A stretch of DNA of 64,000 nucleotides from Cristatella mucedo. Taxonomy: Eukaryota; Bryozoa; Phylactolaemata; Cristatellidae. The stretch lies in contig WPIO01000062.1 of the NCBI GenBank assembly GCA_009760855.2, forward strand, positions 1,706,001-1,770,000, given 5' to 3'. The notes beneath the pieces were generated by a model. The model was not told the DNA's origin and ran no database searches. It worked only from the letters and a program-made list of their open reading frames with translations. Position numbers and translations under genes: made by a program. Below, piece after piece: positions 58,301 through 64,000 of this stretch (positions are counted from its first letter, which is position 1; each line of letters begins with the position of its first letter).

Positions 58301-60573
58301 AAATGGTTAGGGGTGACATGCACAGGGTCAGCATGCAAATGTGGTTAGTGGCAGCATGCACAGTGTCAGCACGCATAGGCACGTGAAGGACGAATCACAG
58401 GGACCCACTAAATGCTGTCCTAAATAGGTGTGTTTTTAAGTTCCTTTTAAATGTGGTCAGGTCAGGAGATATTCTGACGCAGGTCGGGAGGGAGTTCCAG
58501 GCTTTGGGAGCATACGGACTAAATGCACGGTCTCCAAAGGATTTGAGGTTTGTACGAGGTATTTCTAGACTGTTGGATTCCGAAAAGTGGGTGGTACGAT
58601 GCTTGGCCTGATGGGGGAGTAGATCTGAGGGATAGGCTGGAGCCATAGAATGAAGGGACCAAAAAGTGAGCGACAAAACCTTGAAGTCAATCCGTTGCTT
58701 GACTGGGAGCCAGTGCAGGTCGGCGAGAAGTGGAGTAATGTGGCAACTGCGACGCTAACGACAGACAAGCCTAGCTGCAGAGTTTTGCACCAGCTGCAAT
58801 CGCCTGATTGCACATGCTGGTAGGCCAGTGAGCAGTGAGTTGCAGAAGTCGAGACGAGATGTCACGAATGCATGGACCAACTTAGACGTGGTATCCTTAT
58901 CTAAACAAGACCGAATTTTAGCAATATTATAAAGCTGAAAATAGGCAGCTTTTACCGTGGAGCTGATATGGTCGTCTAACGAGAGGTTGCTTTGGAATAT
59001 GACACCTAGATTTCGAGCTGATTTGACAGGAGATATGCTGGCAGAGCCAATTTTGAGCGGCAGCCTTTCCAATTTCTGAATCACACTGGGTTTGCCCATA
59101 ACTAGTAAGTTAGTTTTGTCATCGTTTAGTTTTAGAAAATTTGCTGCCATCCATGTGTGGATGTCATCAATGCATGCAGCAAGTGAGTTTAGAGAATTTG
59201 AGGTGCTCGAAGGCTGGGAGGGATCGAAGCAAAGGTACAACTGAGTGTCATCCGTCTAGAAGTGAAAGCCTAGATTGTGCTTGGCAATCACATCAGCAAG
59301 AGGGAGAGTATAAACCGTGAAAAGAACCGGACCTAGCACGGAGCCCTGAGGTACTCCATATTTCAGAGGTACTTCAGATGATCTTTGTCCATTCACGTCA
59401 ATACTCTGGAGTCTCCCACTGAGATAGGACCTGAACCTTTTGCAGAGCAGTGCCAGTGATACTTTCCTCAGCTTCTGATGGTCAGTTATCTCAATTGATT
59501 CTGATGTTCCACCAAGTTCGAAAGACTCTGGGAGGCCCAGGTTTATTGCACAGGGAAGTAAGAGAATGAGGTGTTTTTGCGCTCCTCAGGTAAATCCTGA
59601 CCCTGTCACCATTGAATCCCGTGATTCTCATGTTTGATGATGAGATGCCTCACCACTGTGGATTTTCTTTGCAAGGTTCCGAATCATATAAAAGATCTAT
59701 GTTTGCAGTTACCAGCTCAGCTGCACGAGATGGAAGCATGTTTTCTTGCCTCTGACATGCCCCATATAGTCAGATAGCGAAATTAAATGTTTTGATATTT
59801 GAAAAAATTAAGATGAATGCGAAATGTGGCCGATTGTATCAGGTGAGGTTTTTGATTAGTACACTATAAGTGTTTATGTCGTAGCCCTACTTCCATGCTT
59901 TTGGATTCTATGCCCCGCCCCACATGTTTACATAATCTGGACTCAAGCAGTTACATGTGGCTTGCAGTTAGCTTTCCTAGCTGATATTCTGTGGCCCATG
60001 TGTGCATGATCTACCGGCTTACGTAGGCAGCTATTGATGCTGTGGTTTGTATGGACGTTTGAGCTAGCAAGTATGCATTTGTTTGAAGCAAGCAAGTATG
60101 CATTTGTTTGAAGGTCAATGAAGAGAGAATAAGGCTGCTGTAAAACATTTAGTGGCCTGTAGAGCCATCATACTATTGTAGTTGATGAAAATAAGAAAGC
60201 TGCCTGTCTAAATTAAAAACGTATGTGTTCGTAATGTGGGATAGCTGGAGTAATTTTTGACTGTGAATACATTGTGTGGAGCCCGTCTGAGGCCTGATTC
60301 TGATTTAAACTCTGCTGCTTTCTCTCAGTCAAATGGCAGACAGGCGCTACAGTCAAGCAGGCTGACGTCATTCTACTGCACTACCCTCTCATGGTGCCAC
60401 TGCCAGAAGATGTCCATCGGAATAACTTACGAATATATGAGAACGTCACGTCTACCCGAGGTCCTGCCATGACTTGGAGCATGTTTGCAATAGGCCACCT
60501 GCAGCTGAAGAATGTGGGAAAGGCTGCTGAGCTTTTCGAACGGCAGTACGTGCACGTGCAGGAGCCGTTCCAG
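36494..60573 (+). CDS. PGGHG: PGGHG, collagen glucosylgalactosyl-hydroxylysine glucosidase (GH65), eight exons, both ends incomplete
   Basis: Exons 36494-36705, 37819-38035, 40706-40887, 47808-48037, 48253-48436, 51316-51525, 54171-54395 and 60329-60573 join in phase (about 568 codons) and align along human PGGHG/ATHL1 from about residue 16 to 570. Landmarks in order: [38 protein letters not shown] and [94 protein letters not shown]. The enzyme removes the glucose from Glc-Gal-hydroxylysine of collagen (EC 3.2.1.107). The WDQ Asp and the PDEYH Glu, the family's catalytic carboxylate and proton donor, are present. The third catalytic region (human NFLTG neighbourhood) and the C-terminus lie past 64000. 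Intron 7 has a GC donor. Most introns hold LINE copies, but no exon is broken. Confidence 0.92.
36820..36892. repeat. (TA)n microsatellite
   Basis: About 72 bases of TA with one GT interruption, in a PGGHG intron. Confidence 0.97.
37819..38035 (+). CDS. PGGHG: PGGHG exon with IYAHR motif
   Basis: Acceptor CATCTTGCAG. Encodes [20 protein letters not shown] and [13 protein letters not shown], matching human CIYAHRTLPHVLAFRVSIV. Donor GCCAT|GTAAGT, phase 2. This exon is read directly; there is no ATG-started frame around it. Confidence 0.9.
38127..38195. repeat. (TA)n microsatellite
   Basis: About 66 bases of TA in a PGGHG intron. Confidence 0.97.
38390..38500 (+). repeat. Diverged LINE family B tail
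   Basis: AAAAGCCACTTGGGCTTTCT, ATGGAAAACTCAAGAAGTGT and TACTGTGGAGTTACAAACAG resemble the family B 3' end in plus orientation. Confidence 0.45.
39270..39400 (-). repeat. SINE family S2 copy, partial
   Basis: TTTTTCGGCTATCATGCCCC, GGATTGCCTGCTGCTGGACT, CGAACCCACGAGCTGGCTCG: the reverse of an S2 body and B box. The tail is missing. Confidence 0.55.
39562..39641. repeat. 40-bp tandem duplication
   Basis: A 40-base unit starting TTCCATGRCATCTGAATGTC is present twice in direct tandem with one mismatch. Confidence 0.95.
40706..40887 (+). CDS. PGGHG: PGGHG exon 3 of those found
   Basis: Acceptor TTCTCATAG. Its first base closes the Met codon begun in the preceding exon. Encodes [20 protein letters not shown] through [20 protein letters not shown]. 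Similarity to human is moderate (GHTLTPE; TWDFLTAVGRSQAEAQACL), but phases at both ends fit exactly. Donor AGCAG|GTACTT, phase 1. Confidence 0.82.
41195..42508 (+). repeat. LINE family A relative, 1.3 kb, diverged
   Basis: Plus-strand fragments of RT: a GPVLDPFF-like start, HFYADDT (the YADD catalytic motif kept), [59 protein letters not shown]. The frame is broken many times. Tail GTGAAGCACCTGAATAGAG and (ATT)n. Older than the main family A copies; lies in PGGHG intron between exons at 40706 and 47808. Confidence 0.85.
42575..42712 (-). repeat. SINE family S1 copy
   Basis: TAGAGCACTATAAGAGAACT, CTAGGCGCTTCTCATATGCC, CGGGCTCGAGCCCACGACCT (B box reversed), TATCCCCTGGACCGAATCAG. Confidence 0.75.
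42763..43234 (-). repeat. LINE family A, truncated copy, left half of second inverted pair
   Basis: (AAT)n, hairpin tail, 3' UTR and the minus-strand RT C-terminus, ending at GGCTAGAGCCAC. The next base begins a plus-strand copy of the same family. Confidence 0.88.
43235..45960 (+). repeat. LINE family A, longest copy (~2.7 kb), EN part plus RT
   Basis: In order: endonuclease C-terminal half (43251-43595: [31 protein letters not shown]), linker (43946-44194: [20 protein letters not shown]), RT fingers (44326-44511: [15 protein letters not shown]), palm motif A ([20 protein letters not shown]), the catalytic box reading [10 protein letters not shown] at about 44904, so YADD has become YAND, then thumb and C-terminus to 45558 or 45700. 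Several frameshifts and stops break it. 3' UTR, hairpin and TTATTATTATT close it at 45960. It fills the PGGHG intron before 47808. Confidence 0.92.
45961..47247. other. Intron stretch with unassigned frames
   Basis: Overlapping frames at 46239-46529 (minus) and 46401-46586 (plus), and one at 46741-46971 (minus), are not recognised. They could be remnants of a DNA transposon, but I see no termini. Nothing else seen. Confidence 0.3.
47248..47372 (-). repeat. LINE family A tail only
   Basis: (AAT)n, TTTACTTGATAAAGCGCCG, hairpin, CTGCAAAGGGAAATGCAATT. 5'-truncated after about 120 bases. Confidence 0.82.
47808..48037 (+). CDS. PGGHG: PGGHG exon with AWADIW and YYILSSLP
   Basis: Acceptor CGAACAACAG. 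Encodes [20 protein letters not shown], then [20 protein letters not shown] and [17 protein letters not shown], matching human [20 protein letters not shown] and GSLYYLLSALPQP. Donor CTCGAG|GTAGCC, phase 0. Confidence 0.9.
48253..48436 (+). CDS. PGGHG: PGGHG exon with catalytic WDQ motif
   Basis: Acceptor CTGCTTTCAG. Encodes [20 protein letters not shown], matching human GHVFWDQDLWMFPS, the GH65 motif carrying a catalytic Asp. Ends [11 protein letters not shown] (human AKFAWESADSG). Donor TTACTG|GTGAGT, phase 1. Confidence 0.94.
49287..50690 (-). repeat. LINE family A, 1.4 kb copy with long open RT frame
   Basis: (AAT)n, hairpin tail, 3' UTR, then a 281-codon open minus-strand frame (50388 to 49543) covering the RT thumb to the C-terminus. 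Upstream the frame reads FHF-stop-ADDTQL: the Tyr codon of the YADD catalytic box is TAG. Further upstream come [20 protein letters not shown] and motif A pieces, ending near 50690 with [15 protein letters not shown]-like sequence. Nearly identical to the copy at 58163. Confidence 0.93.
51316..51525 (+). CDS. PGGHG: PGGHG exon with [13 protein letters not shown]
   Basis: Acceptor TATCTAAG. Encodes [20 protein letters not shown] through [20 protein letters not shown], matching human VQEVHVNGAVVLAFELYYH and [20 protein letters not shown]. Donor CACG|GTACGG, phase 1. Confidence 0.9.
52019..52062. repeat. Perfect 12-bp inverted repeat around TA-rich loop
   Basis: ACTCATTCTATC at 52019-52030 and GATAGAATGAGT at 52051-52062 can pair as a 12-bp stem with a 20-base TA-rich loop. 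An (AAT)n run and a second ATTCTATCTATATAGATCCG follow. Confidence 0.85.
52487..52640 (+). repeat. SINE family S2 copy with internal deletion
   Basis: GATAGCCCAGAAGGTAGGTG, then the body CTGCAAGCGGTGGTGATAGT, GGCTCTTCTGCCGCTATAC and AGGCTGTTAAATCAGCCAAT. The B-box segment (GTCGTGGGTTCGAATCC) is altered or missing. Confidence 0.72.
52641..54170. other. Intron stretch, little recognised
   Basis: A short TAC/ATAATA-rich low-complexity part at 52885-52970 ends in a LINE-like tail (CATTTATTTAGCACCCTAAG, CTAAATCTCATTCTGGG). A frame at 53238-53612 is unsupported. 53640-53900 may contain a badly decayed LINE fragment. Confidence 0.35.
54171..54395 (+). CDS. PGGHG: PGGHG exon with proton-donor motif PDEYH
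   Basis: Acceptor TGAATCTTAG. Encodes [20 protein letters not shown], matching human [20 protein letters not shown]; the Glu of PDEYH is the GH65 proton donor. Ends FDRYDYTQ plus one base. The next exon fits only if this one ends at CAAG|GCAAGT, a GC donor. Confidence 0.93.
54725..57600 (-). repeat. LINE family B, near-complete copy (EN, linker, RT, 3' UTR)
   Basis: On the minus strand, from 57600 down: endonuclease part ([36 protein letters not shown]), linker (56760-57029), RT palm motif A (about 56040-55990: [20 protein letters not shown]), the catalytic box near 55760 reading FYAEDTQLL (YADD to YAED), then [14 protein letters not shown] (55683-55640) and the thumb. 3' end: CCTAAGCGGCTTTCGG region and CTCCACAAAGCCACAAAGAC near 54750. 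Many frameshifts. It lies in PGGHG intron 7. Confidence 0.85.
57612..57775 (-). repeat. SINE family S2 copy
   Basis: TAAGCTGATTTAAGAGCCTC, AGAAGAGCCTTCGGCTATCA, CACCGCTTGCAGTGAACAT, GGACTCGAACTCACGACCT, GCAAGCACCTTACCTCCTGG: S2 reversed, adjoining the 5' end of the LINE B copy. Confidence 0.78.
58163..59460 (-). repeat. LINE family A, 1.3 kb copy, twin of the 49287 copy
   Basis: (AAT)n, hairpin tail, 3' UTR and open minus-strand frames for the RT C-terminus (58395-58676, 58755-59240). The catalytic box reads FHF-stop-TDDTQL, with the same TAG in place of the Tyr codon as at 50403. It stops at GCAGTGCCAGTGAT (59460), while the 49287 copy continues. Both also share GTACTTGATAAA where other copies have GCACTTGATAAA. 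Confidence 0.93.
60063..60112. repeat. Short tandem duplication (~25 bp)
   Basis: GCAAGTATGCATTTGTTTGA occurs twice in direct repeat with a spacing of about 25 bases. Confidence 0.9.
60329..60573 (+). CDS. PGGHG: PGGHG exon with VKQADVILL and [10 protein letters not shown]
   Basis: Acceptor TTTCTCTCAG. Encodes [20 protein letters not shown], then [19 protein letters not shown] and ends HVQEPFQ, matching human [25 protein letters not shown] and MAEPFK. Donor TTCCAG|GTGAGA, phase 0. The final exon(s) are not in 60574-64000 as far as I can read. Confidence 0.93.
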
Positions 60574-61677
60574 GTGAGACTGCATGCACCGATTGGTAAC
60601 TGTTGGCCTCATCCTCCAGACCAAGTCTTGTAGCAAGCAAATCCGTGGACGGTCAGCCAAGGGCGGCACTTTATTGGTCGGCACTGCTGTTCTGCTCAAT
60701 CAATTAGTGACCTGGCAGTTCTCTTTTGGTCAGCAGCCCTACTTCTCTTGTGCCAGCTTTTAAAATGTAGCTTCGGGCATATTTTTCTTTTATTGCACAA
60801 CCGTAATTGGCATGGCCCTAGGTATCCCTAGGGTGTTTGGAGACAAAATGTGATTCACTAGGTGCGCTAAGATAGCTTTATGGCCAGCTTTGTGCAGATC
60901 ACTGCAGCAAAATTGTTTCGGTCCCTCGGGAGTTGCGCTGAAATTCTATCATTGTGCTCCGGAATCGGTCGCACTTGCCCATCGATACCCAGCATACTGC
61001 CCATGTCATCCTGATGCTGTTATGGGGCTGTTCGCTACACAGTAGGTAGACCAGAATTATTCAACCAGACAGCTCTCTGGGAGATTTGCTTCCTATGTGC
61101 AGCAGCCACACTGGCTGCTGGTAGCCCTAACAAGTATATGTGCCCTAGGGTGGGAGTGGAAGGAAAGCCGTGTATGTTGACCTATGCTGTAGGCGGACAC
61201 AGAAAACCTATCTGCCTTGCAGTTGCTGTGTCCTCATGACCTAGTGGAGTCACTAGTGCAGACCTGCATGCATATGCACATATATTTTTCTGTGAGACAT
61301 CGGGTATCTACTATTATGGAGTCACTGTGAGCTGTTGTTAATTCATGACATTGTTTGCACGGATTTATATAAATGATACATTGCTTATGATCCCACCATA
61401 CTTGGGCCACCGTGCTGGTTATTTTTTATGAGATATATGCAATGTACGTGGTGTGGACGATCCATGTTTAAGGCAAGCTTATGCCACTTGGCTGATGTCA
61501 CCCATTGAATGATATGAATCTACAGCTTTCAATAGGCAGCAGGTCATCGAGGTGTCGTGTCATCTGGAAAGAAGTCGCTATTCACTTTAATTATTGTAGC
61601 TTATAAAAGTAGAATAATAATACCTCTTGAGGAGGGTGAATGAGGGCTCGACACTACCCAACGATTTGAATATACTG
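60574..61677. other. PGGHG last visible intron, no feature seen
   Basis: No repeat family, RNA or exon recognised. In particular no sequence encoding an NFLTG-x-GGFLQ-like block, expected in the next PGGHG exon, was found. Confidence 0.45.
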
Positions 61678-61815
61678 TATATAATTCATTTGTATAGCAT
61701 ACTAAGACTACCTAATCTCTATCCCAGCGCTTCACAGTGGTTGCTGCAGGTCTCGAGCCCACAACCTTGGTCCTCCTCCAAGGCAAGCACCTGCACCCCT
61801 GGGCCAAGCAAGGGC
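61678..61815 (-). repeat. SINE family S1 copy
   Basis: AATTCATTTGTATAGCATAC, CTAATCTCTATCCCAGCGCT, GGTCTCGAGCCCACAACCTT (B box reversed), ACCTGCACCCCTGGGCCAAG. Confidence 0.75.
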
Positions 61816-61974
61816 TGCACGAGTTTGATCCTCTAAGCATAGTTTTGTGCCATCTCGAGATGCCATATTTATTACATGGAATGTTAAGCGAGACTGTTAC
61901 GAGACTGCAGCTGGCAAAAGTATTTGAAAACTCAGGCCTCACTCCATCGTCTGGCATATGAGACTATTGTAGGT

Positions 61975-62640
61975 CGTATCAATTTATTATAGCCAAGGCC
62001 AAATCTAGCGTATATAGGGATGTAATTGAATTGCTGAGCATAACCCAAAATGCTGATGTCGGCCAGAATCCTTACTTTGACCGCTCACGATTAGCTGAGA
62101 AGCTCGACCTGAATAGAAGGTCAAACCTAGTAAATAAATCTTAGTCAGGATTTAGAGTTGATCACTTCACTGGCCGCATGACTGAAAACTTACAGCACCC
62201 TCTTGAGAATGTCGACTAAGTAGAGTCTCTCTACTAGCTCTGCTGGATCTCAGCGGCATTTGATATCATTTGATCCCCAAGTCCTTGAGTGCCTATCATC
62301 TCACTCTGGCATCACTGGCATTTCGTAGTAGTGGTTGTAGGTACTATCTAAGTGGGATATTTCAGAGCATATATGGGAATGGCTTCAGTCATTTCACGAG
62401 CCTTCAACGAGAGGGGCACCCTGCGGATCTGTTCTAGGCCACTTTCTTTTTCACGATTTATATTTTTTATTTTCTATTATACACTTTATATATGTATGTT
62501 ATCTCTCTGCCCTATATAGTCGCCAGAAAAGCCTTCATGGCTAGTATTTCCTGTCTATGAAATTGACAGTCAGCTCTACTTGTGCTTACTAGTATTAACA
62601 TTATTATTATCATTATTATTATTATTATTGGCATTATATC
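61975..62640 (+). repeat. Old LINE RT fragment, plus strand
   Basis: Reads as decayed RT: SGFRVDHFT, LALLDLSGI-FDII-like motif A near 62240-62270, and RYYLSGIFQSIYGNG near 62340. Ends in a mixed ATTATTATT run at 62600-62630. Many stops. A third, older CR1/L2-type copy. Confidence 0.65.
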
Positions 62641-62749
62641 ATGCCGTGTAGCTCTCGTAGTCCACTCTGCTCATCGCGACCATAGCTGTGCTGCTGTTAC
62701 ATGCAGCAAAGTTGAGTCAGGATAGTATTGGCCTTTGTTTATTGCTCAC

Positions 62750-62864
62750 TTGCCATTCGGTAGCTTGCCTATGACGACCGAGGTCGTGGGCTTGACCCCT
62801 TCGGCATGTATGAAGCACCTGGATAGAGATTAAGTTCTCTTAGGGCCCTATACGAATTAATATA
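62750..62864 (+). repeat. SINE family S1 copy, head truncated
   Basis: ATGACGACCGAGGTCGTGGG, CTTGACCCCTTCGGCATG (altered B box), GAAGCACCTGGATAGAGATT, AAGTTCTCTTAGGGCCCTAT. Confidence 0.75.
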
Positions 62865-62889
62865 TTTTTAGTGCCTCGGGACTGATATA

Positions 62890-63866
62890 CACTCAGCCAA
62901 AAAATTGTTACAGTATGGCTGCCGCTGCTGTGGCTGTAAATTCGTTCGGGTAATAAGAGCGGTTTTTTTATGATGCTGGGCATACGCAAGTTATCCGTAG
63001 CACGTGAAAATATTTATTGACAGCCCCAAAACAAACGCATGTGCTACTGGTATGCATGCGTTTAGTGTAACGTCGTCCCACCAAGACTCTGTATGACCTC
63101 TCTTGTCAGACCAGGCTTAGAGGCCTCCAGCTTCTGCACTGCCTCCTCTGCTGTAGCGTTTTCCGTTGAGCCCAACTTTTACTGAAAAGGTCGGCTACTG
63201 GTGTTGGCCGAATGAATTGCCTCAGCCGCCTGTCGATATCACTCAAAAGTCGTTCCACGGGGTTAGAATCAGGCGACTGGTTGGGCTACTTTATTAGCAC
63301 CACACAAAGATTCATAAGAAAAAGTACCACACTGACCTGGCAGTGTGCATAGGGTCGTTATCTTGCTGTCAACTGTGACAACTTCGAAGCATAATATGTG
63401 GGCTTTGAAATCCAACTTACTTGACGTGCAATATCTTGAGTAGAGTTCTACTTGACGAATCCTTGTTTGGTGCTGGTGCAGTGGCCCAGCCAGTCGCCTG
63501 ATTTGAACCCCATAAAACGAGTATGGAGCGATATCGACAGGCAGCTGGGGTAAGGTATTTAGCCAACCAGTAGCTAGCCTTTAGTAAAACTTAGGCTCAA
63601 TGGAGTGTTATAGCAGAAGAAACAGTGCAGAAGCTGGGGGCCTCCAAGACTGGCCTGACAAGGGAGGTCATAAAAAATCATGGTGGGACGACTTCATTCT
63701 AAACATGTACATGCCAGCAGCATATATGTTTGTTTTGGGCTGTTACAAAATATTTGCACGTGCTTTTTCGAAATCTTAGTATACCTGGCATCGTAGAAAA
63801 CCTTAGTACCCGAACGAATTTACAGCCACAGTGAGGCAGCCATACTGCATTGTTTGCGCCTGAGTG
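62890..63866. mobile_element. Palindromic Tc1/mariner-derived element (foldback type)
   Basis: Terminal CACTCAG (62890-62896) and CTGAGTG (63860-63866) bound two long arms, 62890-63289 and 63481-63866, that are inverted copies of each other (I estimate about 80% identity by eye) around a ~190-base spacer. Each arm runs from the terminal repeat (CAGTATGGCTGCC, GCTGTAAATTCGTTCGGGTA) into the C-terminal part of a Tc1/mariner transposase facing outward: plus strand PSQSPDLNPIKRVWSDIDRQ at 63488, minus strand the matching block at 63285-63220. No intact transposase remains, so it would have to be moved in trans. TA precedes the left end (62888-62889); the right flank reads AA. Confidence 0.82.
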
Positions 63867-64000
63867 AACGCCTGTCTGCTTTTTCTTTGGACCAACCATG
63901 TTGCCTCTTTTAGGAAAGACTTCAAGATGATGAGCGATTTGTATCAGGCTAGGGACTGAGCGGTAAAGAACAACTAAGCAACCGAGCAAACCTCTAAATG

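Noticed and set aside
60574-64000. The last PGGHG exon inside the window
   Set aside because: I found no sequence for the conserved block expected after EPFQ; the region holds SINEs, an old LINE and the palindromic mariner.

Overview
This window is animal nuclear DNA: spliced genes with GT-AG (and two GC-AG) introns, metazoan protein families, many LINE and SINE copies and long microsatellites. There are no bacterial features. The exact animal cannot be fixed from the sequence. A non-bilaterian such as a sponge is my best guess, because of the ancestral-looking gene set and the intronless, divergent RIM-BP, but this is weak inference.

Four genes can be supported. (1) At 49-177 on the minus strand is the first exon of an isochorismatase-domain protein (ISOC1/2 family); it runs off the left edge. 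(2) Divergent from it, 760 bp away, PDCD2 occupies 937-15198 in five exons (359 codons), complete from start to stop. (3) At 20045-25219 a single uninterrupted GC-rich frame encodes a 1724-residue RIM-binding protein (RIM-BP): coiled coils, SH3, two FN3, SH3, SH3. (4) From 36494 to 60573 lie eight in-phase exons of PGGHG, a GH65 family glucosidase of collagen glucosylgalactosyl-hydroxylysine; its first exon is not identified and its last exon(s) lie beyond the right edge.

The rest is mostly introns and spacers filled with retroelements. LINE family A (CR1/L2-type reverse transcriptase) has about twenty copies, mostly 5'-truncated and ending in (AAT/ATT)n. LINE family B is a second CR1/L2-type lineage with one near-complete copy at 54725-57600. 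SINE family S1 has a tRNA-like head and shares the family A 3' hairpin tail; SINE family S2 has a tRNA-like head and a different tail. DNA transposon traces include a Tc1/mariner-derived long palindrome at 62890-63866. Microsatellites include (TA)n, (TG)n, (AC)n, (GA)n, (CCG)n and a run of 29 G.

The genes do not form a pathway. The only functional layout I would argue for is the divergent ISOC/PDCD2 promoter. I found nothing that looks like a new multi-gene system. The most unusual structures are the intronless RIM-BP, the two GC-AG introns confirmed by reading frame, the palindromic mariner element, the outward-facing inverted LINE pairs, and two LINE copies sharing a nonsense codon in the catalytic motif.
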